Assembly: GCF_013155125.1 (NCBI RefSeq)
Contig: NZ_CP053564.1
Location: forward strand, 2,673,501 to 2,737,500
Direction of reading: 5' to 3'
DNA from: Pseudonocardia broussonetiae
GTDB taxonomy: Bacteria; Actinomycetota; Actinomycetes; Mycobacteriales; Pseudonocardiaceae
DNA length: 64,000 nucleotides
The stretch's first letter is position 1. The number at the start of each line of letters is the position of its first letter. This document shows, piece after piece, positions 1 to 9,151 of this stretch. The position numbers were made by a program, and so were the translations under genes. The notes under the pieces are model-generated. The model was not told where the DNA came from. It worked only from the letters and a program-made list of their open reading frames with translations, and searched no databases.

Positions 1-1
1 G

Positions 2-796
2 CCCGGGTCCGGCGGCCAGCCCGGGTACGGCGGGCAGCAGCCGGGCTACGGCCAGCAGCCCGGCTACGGCCAGCAGGGGCCCGGCGGCCAGCAGGGCTAC
101 GGCGGCCAGCAGGGCTACGGCGGTCAGCAGGGCTACGGCGGTCAGCAGGGGCCCGGCGGTCAGCAGGGGCCCGGCGGTCAGCAGGGCTACGGCGGCGAGC
201 AGGGCTACGGCGGCGAGCAGGGGTACGGCGGTCAGCAGGGCTACGGCGACCCCGGCGACCGGCCCGACCGCGACGACCGGCCGAGCCTCGAGAAGCGGGC
301 CGGTCAGGGCGGGCCCGGCGCGCCGCCGCCCGAGGTGCGCACCGCGTTCCTCCTGTGGCTGGCCAACCTGGCGCTGGGGGTCGTCGGCGCGGTCGCCGCC
401 TTCTTCCTCATCGACTCCATCGTCGGGGCCGCCCTGGAGGACGCCGGCGTGGCCGAGGGTGACGTCCCGGCCGAGGTCCTCGGCGCCGCCCGCGGCGGGG
501 CGATCGGCGGGATCGTGGTGTCGCTGGTCCTGCTGGCGCTGGTGGCGGCCGCGGTCTTCGCGATGCGCAACGGCCGCAACTGGGCCCGCATCCTGCTGAC
601 CGTGCTCGGGGGCCTGTCGCTGCTCAGCGGGGTCTACTCCCTGTTCACCGCCGGGCAGATGCTGTCGCTGGGGGCCCTCGGGATCGTCAGCGTGGTCGCC
701 ACCGCGATCCAGGTGGTCCTCGTCGCCGCGGCGATCTGGTTCATGTTCCGCCCCGCGGCGTCGGCGTACTTCGCGCGGAGTGCCGATCGGCGGTAG
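2..796 (+). CDS. Gly/Gln/Tyr-repeat membrane protein, 5' end missing
   Basis: The frame is open from base 2, so the gene starts upstream of the window and 264 codons are visible. Residues 1 to about 85 are low-complexity repeats built on G-G-Q-Q-G-Y and G-G-Q-Q-G-P, encoded by an 18-bp tandem repeat (about bases 20-250), with a few Gln to Glu changes near the end. A charged Asp/Arg linker follows. From about residue 112 there are four hydrophobic segments with a short acidic loop ([13 protein letters not shown]) between the first two, ending in a basic tail. The arrangement suggests a cytoplasmic disordered tail on a small four-helix membrane domain, as in many actinobacterial proteins of unknown function. 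An internal GTG at 335 exists but the repeats are in frame with it, so it is not the start. No function can be assigned. Confidence 0.8.
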   Translation, partial: PGSGGQPGYGGQQPGYGQQPGYGQQGPGGQQGYGGQQGYGGQQGYGGQQGPGGQQGPGGQQGYGGEQGYGGEQGYGGQQGYGDPGDRPDRDDRPSLEKRAGQGGPGAPPPEVRTAFLLWLANLALGVVGAVAAFFLIDSIVGAALEDAGVAEGDVPAEVLGAARGGAIGGIVVSLVLLALVAAAVFAMRNGRNWARILLTVLGGLSLLSGVYSLFTAGQMLSLGALGIVSVVATAIQVVLVAAAIWFMFRPAASAYFARSADRR

Positions 797-832
797 TCTC
801 TCGATGGTCGAGATGATCGAGGGATGAGAGAG

Positions 833-2113
833 ATGGACGAGACCGACTGCGTCGTCGTCGGAGGCGGACCGGGCGGGGCCGTGCTGGCCTACCTGCTGGC
901 CCGGGCGGGGCGGCGGGTGACGCTGCTCGAAGCCCGGTCGGACTTCGCCCGCCGCTTCCGGGGCGACTCCCTCGCCCCGCCGGTCATGGAGTGGCTCGAC
1001 GCCCTCGGCCTGGCGGACGAGGTGCTCGCCCGCCCGCACGCCACGGCCGACGCGTTCACCTGGCACACGCCGACCGCGGCATACCGGATCGCCGACTACG
1101 GCAGCGCCAGCCGCCGCTTCCCGCACTACGTGCTCGTCCCGCAGCCGGAGTTCCTGGGGCTGCTCACCGCGCGGGCCGCGGAGCTGCCGGGCTTCCGGCT
1201 GGAGATGTCGGCGCGGGTCAACGAGCTCGTCGAGGAGGACGGGCGGGTGCGCGGCGTGCGGTACCGCGCCGCCGACGGGGAGGTGCGAGAGATCCGCGCG
1301 CCGCTCGTCGTCGGGGCCGACGGGCGGTTCTCGCAGGTCCGGCGCCTGGGCGGGTTCGGGACCGAGGAGCTGGGCGCCGGACTCGACATCCTGTGGTTCG
1401 AGGTGCCGCGCCGCGACGGCGACCCCCCGCTGTCGGGCCTGGACTACTTCTCCGTGCCCGGCGCGGCGGTCGTCGCGCTCGGGCAGGGGGCCACCTGGCA
1501 GCTCGGGTACATCATCCCGACGGGGACGATCGCGCAGGCGCGCGAGGCCGGCGTCGGTCCGGTGGTGGCGCTGGCGCGCGACCGGATGCCGTGGCTGGGC
1601 GACCGCCTCGACGGCCTCACCGAGTTCACCCAGCTCACGCTGCTCAACGTCCGGATCACGCGGCTCCCGTCGTGGTACCGGCCCGGCCTGCTGCTGCTCG
1701 GCGACGCCGCGCACGTCATCTCCCCGGTGGGCGGCAACGGCATCAACATCGCCATCGCCGACGCGGCCGACGCCGGCAACACGCTGGCCGCGGTCCTCGG
1801 CGGCGACCCGGCCGACCTCGACGCGGGGCTCGACGCCGCGTGCGGGGAGTTCGAGGTGCGCCGCCGGGCGGTGTCCGACCGCGAGCAGCGCGCGCAGGTC
1901 CGCTCCGAGCGGGGCAGCCTCGACCGGATGCGCCGCGGCGACCCGGATCCGGTCCGGATCCTGAAGCTGGCGGCGGCCTTCCCCCCAGTCGCCCGCTGGG
2001 TCGGGGCCCGGGCGGCGTCGGCGATCGGGATCCCGGCCCCGAGCACCCAGGTGCTCGCCGGCCCCGCCTCGGTCACCGGCCCCGCCTCGGTCACCGGCCC
2101 CGCCTCGGGATGA
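833..2113 (+). CDS. FAD-dependent monooxygenase (UbiH/PHBH-type)
   Basis: Flavoprotein hydroxylase of about 426 residues. The FAD ADP-binding motif GGGPGG is at residues 10-15, and the second FAD motif GDAAH (290-294) is followed by SPVGGNGINIAIADA, as expected for class A aromatic hydroxylases and geranylgeranyl-reductase-like enzymes. The substrate cannot be read from sequence. ATG 833 is preferred because GAGGG at 819-823 lies 9 nt upstream; ATG 824, three codons earlier, is also possible. The C-terminus carries three copies of T-G-P-A-S-(V/G), coming from an 18-bp tandem repeat at about 2060-2110, which looks like a recent lineage-specific expansion. It stands alone between unrelated genes. 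The family is secure, the reaction is not. Confidence 0.85.
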   Translation: MDETDCVVVGGGPGGAVLAYLLARAGRRVTLLEARSDFARRFRGDSLAPPVMEWLDALGLADEVLARPHATADAFTWHTPTAAYRIADYGSASRRFPHYVLVPQPEFLGLLTARAAELPGFRLEMSARVNELVEEDGRVRGVRYRAADGEVREIRAPLVVGADGRFSQVRRLGGFGTEELGAGLDILWFEVPRRDGDPPLSGLDYFSVPGAAVVALGQGATWQLGYIIPTGTIAQAREAGVGPVVALARDRMPWLGDRLDGLTEFTQLTLLNVRITRLPSWYRPGLLLLGDAAHVISPVGGNGINIAIADAADAGNTLAAVLGGDPADLDAGLDAACGEFEVRRRAVSDREQRAQVRSERGSLDRMRRGDPDPVRILKLAAAFPPVARWVGARAASAIGIPAPSTQVLAGPASVTGPASVTGPASG

Positions 2114-2225
2114 CCGGCCCCGGCGCGGGATGACCGGTCGGCGGCGGCCCGCGCGCGCCCGGCGACCCGGGGCGCCCGCCGGTCGCGCGGCGGCCTCCCG
2201 TCCCGCGGCCGGGGGGTCCCGCCGG

Positions 2226-2239
2226 TACCGTCCCGGGTC
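2226..2239 (+). promoter_or_regulatory. Putative leaderless promoter of birA
   Basis: The -10-like hexamer TACCGT (2226-2231) lies 8 nt before the ATG at 2240 and there is no Shine-Dalgarno, which fits leaderless transcription as is common in actinobacteria. Confidence 0.45.
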
Positions 2240-3061
2240 ATGAACCGCACCGCGCAGCCACTCGACGCCGGGGCGCTGCGCGCGGCGTGCGTGGGCCCGT
2301 GGAACCGCCTCGACGTCGTCGAGCGCACCGGTTCCACGAACGCCGACCTCATGGCCGCGGCGCTCGCCGGGGCGCCCGACCGCACCGTCCTCGTGGCCGA
2401 GCACCAGGACGCCGGGCGCGGCCGCCTGGCCCGCAGCTGGGTGTCCCCGCCCGGGTCCGGGCTCACCGTGAGCGTGCTGTTCCGGCCGGCCGGGGTGTCG
2501 CCGTCGCGGTTCAGCTGGCTGCCGCTGCTGGCCGGGCTGGCCGCGCTCGACACCGTGCGCGCCTTCACCGACGCCCCCGCCGGCCTCAAGTGGCCCAACG
2601 ACCTCCTGGTGGGCTCCGCGGAGCGCGGCGGCCCGCGGAAGGTCGCCGGGATCCTCGCCGAGGTGGCCGACCCGGCGCGCCCGGCGGTCGTCGTCGGGAT
2701 CGGCCTCAACGTCGAGTCCGCCCCGTCCGACCAGCCCGGCGCCACCTCGCTCGCCGCCGAGAGCGACCGCGAGATCGACCGCGCGGCCGTGCTCGTCGAG
2801 CTGCTCACCCGGCTGTCCGCGCGCGAGGAGCAGTGGCGCGCCGGGCGCGGCGACCCCGACGCCACGCGCCTGCGCGCCGACTACCGCGCCGGGTGCCTGA
2901 GCCTGGGCTCGCCGGTGCGCGTCGAGCTGCCCGGCGGGACGTCGGTGAGCGGCATCGCCGAGGACGTCGACGGCGACGGCCGCCTGCTCCTGCTCGACGC
3001 CGCGGGGCACCGCCGCGCGGTCGCCGCGGGCGACGTCGTCCACCTCCGGCCCGCGGAGTAG
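2240..3061 (+). CDS. birA: Biotin--[acetyl-CoA-carboxylase] ligase BirA
   Basis: Attaches biotin to the carrier domains of acyl-CoA carboxylases through biotinyl-5'-AMP. At 273 residues it is the single-function type with no N-terminal DNA-binding domain, so it should not act as a repressor. The biotin/ATP loop GRGRLARSW (residues 59-67) and the conserved KWPND (117-121) are present, followed by a short C-terminal SH3-like domain. Position next to the PH-domain gene and close to purK/purE matches mycobacterial birA (Rv3279c, from memory). The start is ATG 2240; it has a -10-like element immediately upstream rather than a ribosome binding site. Confidence 0.95.
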   Translation: MNRTAQPLDAGALRAACVGPWNRLDVVERTGSTNADLMAAALAGAPDRTVLVAEHQDAGRGRLARSWVSPPGSGLTVSVLFRPAGVSPSRFSWLPLLAGLAALDTVRAFTDAPAGLKWPNDLLVGSAERGGPRKVAGILAEVADPARPAVVVGIGLNVESAPSDQPGATSLAAESDREIDRAAVLVELLTRLSAREEQWRAGRGDPDATRLRADYRAGCLSLGSPVRVELPGGTSVSGIAEDVDGDGRLLLLDAAGHRRAVAAGDVVHLRPAE

Positions 3062-3068
3062 CCGCAAC

Positions 3069-3080
3069 TACGGTGGGCCG
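3069..3080 (+). promoter_or_regulatory. Putative leaderless promoter of the PH-domain gene
   Basis: TACGGT (3069-3074) is followed by 6 nt and then the GTG start at 3081. It begins only 7 nt after the birA stop codon, so the PH-domain gene may be transcribed on its own. Confidence 0.45.
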
Positions 3081-3566
3081 GTGGCCTACCCCGATGACCT
3101 GCTCGTCGACGGCGAGCGGGTCGTGCTGCACACCCATCCGCACGCGAAGATGCTGCTCGGGCCGGTCCTGTACCTGCTGCTCGTCGTCGCCGTGGGCGTG
3201 TTCCTCGCCGCGCTCGTGCGCGAGCAGGCCTGGGCGCCGTGGGCGTGGCTCGTGCTGGGCGTCGTGGGGGCCGGGCTCGCCGTCCGGCTGACGCTCGTGC
3301 CGGTCGTCCGCTGGCGCACCACGCACTTCGTCGTCACGACGCGGCGGGTGCTCGTCCGCGAGGGCGTCCTCGCGCGCACCGGCATCGACATCCCGATGAG
3401 CCGCATCCACAGCGTCCAGTTCCGTCACACCGTGCTCGAGAGGGTGCTCGGGTGCGGCACCCTGGTGATCGAGTCGGCGTCCGACGAGCCGCTCGAGTTC
3501 ACCGACGTCCCGCGGGTCGAGCGGGTCCACGCACTGCTGTACCAGGAGGTCGCCGACGATGTCTGA
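3081..3566 (+). CDS. PH-domain (bPH2) membrane protein
   Basis: Small membrane protein of 161 residues. Two hydrophobic helices (about 24-45 and 50-71) are followed by a bacterial PH-like domain (YdbS/bPH2 type, about 72-155) with the typical run RWRTTHFVVTTRRVLVREG. It corresponds to Rv3278c in the conserved actinobacterial order next to birA. Biochemical role is unknown; related proteins are thought to work at the membrane. The last bases overlap the start of the HMG-CoA lyase gene by 8 nt, and the AGGAGG at 3544-3549 inside this gene serves that downstream start. Confidence 0.85.
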   Translation: MAYPDDLLVDGERVVLHTHPHAKMLLGPVLYLLLVVAVGVFLAALVREQAWAPWAWLVLGVVGAGLAVRLTLVPVVRWRTTHFVVTTRRVLVREGVLARTGIDIPMSRIHSVQFRHTVLERVLGCGTLVIESASDEPLEFTDVPRVERVHALLYQEVADDV

Positions 3567-4494
3567 CCGAGCCCTTCCCCAGGCCGTCCCCGCCGGGGGG
3601 CTGCCCGCGTCCGTCACGATCTACGAGGTCGGGGCCCGCGACGGCCTGCAGAACGAGGGGACCGTGGTGCCCGTGGAGGTCAAGGCGGAGTTCCTCGACC
3701 GCCTCGCCGGCACCGGCCTGCGCACCCTGGAGGCCACGAGCTTCGTGCACCCGAAGTGGGTGCCCCAGCTCGCCGACGCCGCCGACCTGCTCGCCCGGCT
3801 GACCCGCGCGCCCGGCGTCGACTACCCGGTGCTGGTGCCCAACGAGCGCGGCCTCGACCGCGCGCTCGAGTCGGGCGTGGAGCACGTCGCGGTGTTCGCC
3901 AGCGCCACCGAGACGTTCGCGCAGCGGAACCTCAACCGCTCCCTCGACGCCCAGTTCGCGATGTTCGACGCCGTCGTCACGCGGGCGGTCGCGGAGGGCC
4001 TGCGCGTGCGCGGCTACGTCTCGATGTGCTTCGGCGACCCGTGGGAGGGCGCCGTCGACCCGGCGCAGGTGGCCGCCGTCGGGCGCCGGCTCGTCGACAT
4101 GGGCTGCGACCAGCTCTCCCTCGGCGACACCATCGGCACCGGCACCCCCGGCCACGTCGACGCCGTGCTCGACGCCTGCGTGGCGGGCGGGGTCCCCGTC
4201 GAGCGCCTGGCGGTGCACTTCCACGACACCTACGGGCAGGCGCTGTCGAACACCCTGGCCGCGCTGCGCCGCGGCGTCACCACCGTCGACGCCAGCGCGG
4301 GCGGCCTCGGCGGCTGCCCCTACGCGGAGTCGGCCACCGGCAACCTCGCCACGGAGGACCTCGTCTGGATGCTCGACGGGCTCGGTATCGCCCACGGCGT
4401 CGACCTCGACGCGCTCGTCGCCACCAGCGCCTGGATGGCCGGGCAGCTGGGGCGGCCGTCGCCCTCGCGGGTGGTGCGCGCGCTGGCCGGCTGA
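3559..4494 (+). CDS. Hydroxymethylglutaryl-CoA lyase
   Basis: Cleaves HMG-CoA to acetyl-CoA and acetoacetate in leucine catabolism. The 311-residue TIM barrel shows the HMGL-like signatures: EVGARDGLQNE near the N-terminus (catalytic Arg-Asp), the metal-binding HFHDTYGQALSNT, and the glycine-rich loop GLGGCPYAESATGNLATED holding the catalytic cysteine. Those residues separate it from isopropylmalate and citramalate synthases, which lack the CPYA loop. The ATG at 3559 overlaps the previous gene as ATGTCTGA and has AGGAGG 9 nt upstream. It ends convergently 22 bases before the MaoC gene. Confidence 0.93.
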   Translation: MSDRALPQAVPAGGLPASVTIYEVGARDGLQNEGTVVPVEVKAEFLDRLAGTGLRTLEATSFVHPKWVPQLADAADLLARLTRAPGVDYPVLVPNERGLDRALESGVEHVAVFASATETFAQRNLNRSLDAQFAMFDAVVTRAVAEGLRVRGYVSMCFGDPWEGAVDPAQVAAVGRRLVDMGCDQLSLGDTIGTGTPGHVDAVLDACVAGGVPVERLAVHFHDTYGQALSNTLAALRRGVTTVDASAGGLGGCPYAESATGNLATEDLVWMLDGLGIAHGVDLDALVATSAWMAGQLGRPSPSRVVRALAG

Positions 4495-4516
4495 CCCGTG
4501 CAGGCTCCCGGCGGCC

Positions 4517-4981
4517 TCACGCGTCGCGGGTGCCGAACATCCCGGTGAACGTGCTCCGGAAGACCTCGGTGTCGCCCCGGTGCAGCTGCGCCCGCAGGGT
4601 GACCAGGCCCAGGCCCGGACGGCTGCGGGAGCGGCGCGCGTCGAGGATCTCCATGGTGGCGCGGAGCTCGTCGCCGGCGAACACCGGCGCGGGCCAGGCG
4701 ATGTCCTTGCCGCCGGGGGAGCCCAGCGACGTCGCGTTGTTGAGGACCGTGTCGACGTAGAGGCGCATCCACAGCCCGGCGGTGAACCAGCCCGACGCGG
4801 CGAGGGCGCCGAAGAGCGAGGTCTTGGCGGCGTCGTCGTCGAGGTGGAAGGGCTGGGGGTCGAAGCGGCGGGCGAAGGCGACCATCTCGTCGCGGTCGAC
4901 CACCGTCGTGCCCAGCTCGAACACCCGGCCGGGGGTGAGGTCCTCGAAGGCCAGTTCGGTCACGGGGCGATCATCGCTCAC
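4517..4981 (-). CDS. MaoC-like hotdog-fold dehydratase
   Basis: A 154-residue single hotdog protein of the MaoC/(R)-specific enoyl-CoA hydratase family. The hydratase-2 region FDPQPFHLDDDAAK carries the Asp and His expected for catalysis, and the helix after it reads SLFGALAASGW. It probably hydrates or dehydrates a CoA thioester; chain length is unknown. The GTG start at 4981 overlaps the stop codon of the SulP gene as GTGA, indicating translational coupling; a second GTG at 4963 is less likely. It is the last gene of the prfC-SulP-MaoC run. Confidence 0.85.
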   Translation of the reverse strand: MSDDRPVTELAFEDLTPGRVFELGTTVVDRDEMVAFARRFDPQPFHLDDDAAKTSLFGALAASGWFTAGLWMRLYVDTVLNNATSLGSPGGKDIAWPAPVFAGDELRATMEILDARRSRSRPGLGLVTLRAQLHRGDTEVFRSTFTGMFGTRDA

Positions 4982-6453
4982 CCCGCGTCCAGGTGCCCCG
5001 CCAGGGCCGCGTGCCGCGAGGCGCTGCGCGGATCCATCCCGGTGATCGTCACGGTGGTGCCGCGGGCGCGGTACTTCGCCGTGATCGTGTCGAGGACGGC
5101 GACCGTCGAGGCGTCCCACACCTGCGCTCCGGAGAGGTCGACGACGACCGACGGCGGGTCGCCCGCGTAGTCGAAGGCCGTGACGAGCTCGCCGGAGGAG
5201 GCGAAGAACAGCTGGCCCGTGACGCGGTAGACGGCCTTCTCGCCGTCACGCTCCGCCGTCACCTCGACGACGTGCGCCACGCGCCTCGCGAACAGCACCG
5301 ACGCCACCACGACGCCGACGCCCACGCCGTAGGCGAGGTTGTGGGTGGCCACCGTGACCGCGACCGTCGCCACCGTCACCGCGGTCTCGCTGTAGGGCAT
5401 CCGGCGCAGGGTGGCCGGGGCGACGCTGTGCCAGTCGAACGTGCCGACCGCGACCATCACCATCACGGCGACGAGCGCGACCATCGGGATCGTCCCGACG
5501 ACGTCACCCAGCGCGAGCATCAGCACCAGCAGGAACGCGCCCGCGAGGAACGTCGACGCGCGGGTGCGGGCCCCGCCGGACCGCACGTTGATCATCGTCT
5601 GGCCGATCATCGCGCAGCCGCCCATGCCGCCGAACAGGCCGGTGACGATGTTCGCGACGCCCTGGCCCCACGACTCGTGCGTCTTGTCCGAGGGCGTGTC
5701 GGTGATCTCGTCGACGAGCTTGGCCGTCATGAGCGACTCCAGCAGCCCGACCACGGCCATCGCGAGCGCGTAGGGCGCGATGACCGCCAGCGTGCCGAAC
5801 GTGAACGGGACGTCGGGCAGGCCGAGGACGGGGAGGCCGTCGGGCAGCTCGCCCTGGTCGCCGACCGTCGGCACGGTGACGCCCGCGGACACGGTGAACG
5901 CGGTGAGCGCCACGATGGCCACCAGCGGCGCCGGCACGGCCGAGGTCAGCCGGGGCAGCACGACGAGCACGGCCAGCGCCACCGCGAGCAGCGCCCACCC
6001 CACCCACGGGATCCCCACCAGGTAGGGCAGCTGCGAGGCGAAGATCAGGATCGCCAGCGCGTTGACGAAGCCGACCATCACGCTGCGCGGCACGAACCGC
6101 ATCAGCCGCGCCGTGCCGGCCAGGCCCAGCGCGATCTGGATGGCGCCGCCCAGGAGCACGGCCGCGATGAGGTGCTGCAGGCCGTGGTCGCGGACCAGCG
6201 GGGCGACGACGAGCGCCACCGCCCCGGTGGCCGCGGAGATCATCGCCGGGCGCCCGCCGGTGAACGCGATGGTGACCGCCATCGTCACCGAGGCGAACAG
6301 GCCGACGCGCGGGTCGACCCCCGCGATGATCGAGAACGCGATGGCCTCGGGGATGAGGGCGAGGGCGACGACGAGTCCGGAGAGGGCCTCGGTGCGCAGG
6401 ACGCGGGGAGCGAGCCAGGCGGGGCGGGTCACGGAGCGTGACCCTACCGGCAC
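4978..6453 (-). CDS. SulP-family anion transporter with STAS domain
   Basis: Integral membrane transporter of 491 residues in the SulP/SLC26 family (sulfate, bicarbonate or other inorganic anions). The first half shows the sulfate-transporter consensus [19 protein letters not shown], and the membrane core continues to about residue 385. A C-terminal STAS domain follows (about 395-490), with [16 protein letters not shown] in place of the usual phosphorylatable-Ser region. Some actinobacterial members are fused to carbonic anhydrase; this one is not. GTG 6453 gives the longest product; GTG 6432, starting [10 protein letters not shown], is an equally good start by comparison with family N-termini. 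Substrate undetermined. Confidence 0.88.
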   Translation of the reverse strand: MPVGSRSVTRPAWLAPRVLRTEALSGLVVALALIPEAIAFSIIAGVDPRVGLFASVTMAVTIAFTGGRPAMISAATGAVALVVAPLVRDHGLQHLIAAVLLGGAIQIALGLAGTARLMRFVPRSVMVGFVNALAILIFASQLPYLVGIPWVGWALLAVALAVLVVLPRLTSAVPAPLVAIVALTAFTVSAGVTVPTVGDQGELPDGLPVLGLPDVPFTFGTLAVIAPYALAMAVVGLLESLMTAKLVDEITDTPSDKTHESWGQGVANIVTGLFGGMGGCAMIGQTMINVRSGGARTRASTFLAGAFLLVLMLALGDVVGTIPMVALVAVMVMVAVGTFDWHSVAPATLRRMPYSETAVTVATVAVTVATHNLAYGVGVGVVVASVLFARRVAHVVEVTAERDGEKAVYRVTGQLFFASSGELVTAFDYAGDPPSVVVDLSGAQVWDASTVAVLDTITAKYRARGTTVTITGMDPRSASRHAALAGHLDAG

Positions 6454-6478
6454 GTGAGAGTTGGCCCGGCGCGAGGGC

Positions 6479-8095
6479 TCAGCGGTCGACGGCCCCGGCG
6501 AGCAGCGGCTCCATCATGACGCCCTCGTGCTTGCGGCGGATCGTCTCCATCCGCCACTTGTTGACGAACACCGCGAGCAGCGCGCCGTCGACCGAGCGCT
6601 GCAGCACCTCGGTCTCGCTCTCCTTGTTCAGCACGAGCGCACCGGCCTCGTCGGTGAGCCGGGCGACGGTGTAGTTGAGCTGCTCCAGCGACACCGGCGC
6701 GCCGAACTCGTCGGCCAGCCGCGCCGTGACCACCTCGAACTGCAGCGGGCCGACGGCGGCGAGCACGGGGGCCTGGTCGCCGCGGCGGTCCGAGCGCAGC
6801 ACCTGGATGACGCCCTCGGAGTCGAGCTGGGAGATCCCGCGCCGGAACTGCTTGTAGCGGCCCGCGTCCTTGGCACGCACCACCGCGAAGTGCTCGGGGG
6901 CGAAGCTCGGGATCGCCGGGAACTGCACCGGCTCGTCGGCGTAGAGCGTGTCGCCCGGGCGCAGCGCGCCCGCGTTGACCAGGCCCACGATGTCGCCGGG
7001 GAAGGCCTCCTCCAGCGTGGTGCGCTGCTGGCCGAACACCGCCTGCGCGTACTTCGTGGCGAACGGGCGGCCGGTGCCGGCGTGGGTGAGGACCATGCCG
7101 CGCTCGAAGCGGCCGGAGTTGATGCGCAGGAACGCGGTGCGGTCGCGGTGGCTGCGGTCCATGCCCGCCTGCACCTTGAACACCAGGCCGGACAGCGGGG
7201 TGTCGAGCTCGCGGGGCGTGCCCTCGGCGTCCGGGCGCGGGGCGGGGGCCGGGGCGAGGTCGACGAGCGCGTCGAGTAGGCGACCGACACCGACGCCGTG
7301 GCGGGCGGCGCCGAACAGGACGGGCGTCGCGGTGCCGGCGAGGTAGTCGTCCTCGTCGAACCCGGCGCCGATCTCGCGCAGCAGCTCCAGCTCGTCGAGC
7401 ACGGTCTCGGTGTAGAGCGGCTCCTGCTCGGCGGCCTGCTCGGGCGTGAGGACCTCGACCTCGCCCTTCGTCGCGCCGCCCGCGGTGCGGGCGTAGCGGC
7501 GCAGCTCGCCGGTGGCGCACTCGACGACGCCGCGCAGGTCGCCCGCGATGCCGACCGGCCACGTGACGGGCATCGGCCGCAGCCCGATCGTCTGCTCCAC
7601 CTCGTCGAGCAGCTCCAGGGCCTCGCGGCCGGGCACGTCCCACTTGTTGACGAACGTGAGCACCGGGATCCCGCGGCTGCGGCAGACGTCGAAGAGCTTG
7701 AGGGTCTGCGCCTCGAGGCCCTTCGACGCGTCGAGCAGCATCACCGCGGCGTCGACGGCGGCGAGGACGCGGTAGGTGTCCTCGGAGAAGTCGCCGTGGC
7801 CGGGGGTGTCGAGCAGGTTGATCACGTGGTCGCGGTAGCTGAACTGCAGCACCGCGGAGGTGATGGAGATGCCGCGGGCGCGCTCCATCTCCATCCAGTC
7901 CGAGGTCACGCCCTTGCGCCCGGCCTTGCCGTGCACCGCGCCCGCGGAGTCGATCACCTCGGCGTGCAGGGCCAGCGCCTCGGTGAGCGTCGACTTGCCC
8001 GCGTCGGGGTGGGAGATCACGGCGAAGGTGCGCCGGCGCAGCGCCTGGGCGGCGATGGAGCCGGCGGGGGCGGGGCGGGTGAGCGGCTCGGTCAT
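6479..8095 (-). CDS. prfC: Peptide chain release factor 3 (RF3)
   Basis: Translational GTPase that recycles RF1/RF2 after termination. The product is 538 residues, normal for RF3. It has the G1 loop HPDAGKST (29-36), the switch-I segment ARGISITSAVLQF, G3 DTPGHGD and G4 NKWD, then the RF3-specific domains with VLRSDRRGDQAPVLAAVGPLQFEV near the C-terminus. RF3 is patchy among actinobacteria. The ATG at 8095 has TAACCT 9 nt upstream instead of a ribosome binding site. SulP and MaoC genes follow on the same strand within 50 bases. Confidence 0.95.
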   Translation of the reverse strand: MTEPLTRPAPAGSIAAQALRRRTFAVISHPDAGKSTLTEALALHAEVIDSAGAVHGKAGRKGVTSDWMEMERARGISITSAVLQFSYRDHVINLLDTPGHGDFSEDTYRVLAAVDAAVMLLDASKGLEAQTLKLFDVCRSRGIPVLTFVNKWDVPGREALELLDEVEQTIGLRPMPVTWPVGIAGDLRGVVECATGELRRYARTAGGATKGEVEVLTPEQAAEQEPLYTETVLDELELLREIGAGFDEDDYLAGTATPVLFGAARHGVGVGRLLDALVDLAPAPAPRPDAEGTPRELDTPLSGLVFKVQAGMDRSHRDRTAFLRINSGRFERGMVLTHAGTGRPFATKYAQAVFGQQRTTLEEAFPGDIVGLVNAGALRPGDTLYADEPVQFPAIPSFAPEHFAVVRAKDAGRYKQFRRGISQLDSEGVIQVLRSDRRGDQAPVLAAVGPLQFEVVTARLADEFGAPVSLEQLNYTVARLTDEAGALVLNKESETEVLQRSVDGALLAVFVNKWRMETIRRKHEGVMMEPLLAGAVDR

Positions 8096-8110
8096 GGTGG
8101 TTCCAGGTTA
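8096..8110 (-). promoter_or_regulatory. Putative prfC promoter -10
   Basis: On the minus strand TAACCT (complement of 8105-8110) lies 9 nt before the prfC ATG, leaving room for at most a couple of untranslated bases. Confidence 0.4.
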
Positions 8111-8175
8111 CGGCGGTCCCGCCACCGGCCCCGACACACCCGACACCCGCGAGCCGTCCGCACCGCCCCCCTCCC

Positions 8176-8350
8176 CGCGAGTCGGGGTCTCGTTGCGCGC
8201 GAGTCGCGGTCTCGTTGCCCGCGAGTCGGGGTCTCGTGGTGCGCGAGTCGCGGTCGGGTGGCTGCCCGTGGCACGTCACCCGGCAGCGCCCCGGTCACAG
8301 CCTCGCCACGAGAGCCCGACTCGCTCGCACTCAGACCCCGACTCGCGGGT
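8176..8350. repeat. 22-bp-period palindromic repeat cluster
   Basis: Four direct copies of a unit starting CGCGAGTCG(G/C)GGTCTCGT begin at 8176, 8198, 8220 and 8242, exactly 22 bp apart; the fourth is degenerate at its end. Two inverted relatives lie at about 8307-8327 and 8332-8349. Each unit contains GAGTCGSGGTCTC, itself nearly palindromic, so strong hairpins are possible. It fills the gap between the IMPase gene's stop and the prfC start. No coding signal was seen. Confidence 0.75.
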
Positions 8351-8363
8351 CTCCGGGGTGCGG

Positions 8364-9131
8364 TCAGGGGGTGAGGATGGCCAGGGTGGCGTCGTGCAGG
8401 AGGCCGTTGGAGGAGATGCCGTCGCCACCGGCGAAGCCGTCGGCCCCGTCCAGTGAGCCCAGTCGCCCGCCGGCCTCGCGGACGATCGGCACCAGGGCCG
8501 CGAGGTCCCAGGGGTTCGCGGCGGCGTCGACGGCGACGTCGATCGCGCCCTCGGCGACCAGGCAGTGCTGCCAGAAGTCGCCGAACGCGCGCGTCTCCCA
8601 CACCGCCGCGCCCAGGCGCGCCCAGCGCTCGCCCAGCCCGCGGGCGTCGGTGGTGGAGGCGTAGGCGTCGCCGAGGTCGGCCACCCCCGACACCGAGATC
8701 CGGCGCGGCGCCGCGGTGGGGGAGTCGCGGGTCCAGGCGCCCTCCCCGGGCGCGGCCCACCAGCGCCGGCCCAGCGCGGGGGCGCTGACGACGCCGACCG
8801 TCGCGGTGCCCGCGGCCGTCAGCCCGATCAGCGTGGCCCACACCGGCACGCCGCGGGAGAAGTTCTTGGTGCCGTCGATCGGATCGATGACCCACCCGCG
8901 CGCCGCCCCGTCGACGGTGCCGCCCTCCTCTTCGCCGAGCACCGCGTCGCCGGGTCGCTCGGCCGCCAGCAGCGCGCGCAGGGCCTCCTCGACGGCGGTG
9001 TCGGCGTCGGTGACCGGCGTGCGGTCCGGCTTGCGCTCGACCCGCAGGTCGGCGGCCAGGAAGCGGTCGAGGCTCAGGGCGTCGGCGGCGTCGGCCATGC
9101 GGAGGGCGAGATCGAGATCGGAGTCGCTCAC
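8364..9131 (-). CDS. Inositol-monophosphatase-family phosphatase (HisN-like)
   Basis: Mg-dependent sugar-phosphate phosphatase of 255 residues. The two family signatures are present: the metal site GWVIDPIDGTKNFSRG, preceded by GEEEGG, and the C-terminal AANPWDLAALVPIVREAGG. Actinobacterial members include histidinol-phosphatase HisN and inositol-1-phosphatases; ALGRRWWAAPGEGAW resembles HisN. Nothing in the neighbourhood belongs to histidine synthesis, so the substrate stays open. The GTG start at 9131 is set by the leaderless-type promoter 7 nt upstream. It is transcribed divergently from the response regulator with only 33 bases between starts. Confidence 0.85.
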   Translation of the reverse strand: MSDSDLDLALRMADAADALSLDRFLAADLRVERKPDRTPVTDADTAVEEALRALLAAERPGDAVLGEEEGGTVDGAARGWVIDPIDGTKNFSRGVPVWATLIGLTAAGTATVGVVSAPALGRRWWAAPGEGAWTRDSPTAAPRRISVSGVADLGDAYASTTDARGLGERWARLGAAVWETRAFGDFWQHCLVAEGAIDVAVDAAANPWDLAALVPIVREAGGRLGSLDGADGFAGGDGISSNGLLHDATLAILTP

Positions 9132-9144
9132 GTGCCGCAGTCTG
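9132..9144 (-). promoter_or_regulatory. Putative leaderless promoter of the IMPase gene
   Basis: Minus-strand CAGACT (complement of 9139-9144) lies 7 nt before the GTG at 9131. It is 7 bases from the opposing -10 of the response-regulator gene, so the two divergent promoters must interfere. Confidence 0.4.
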
Positions 9145-9151
9145 CCCCGCC

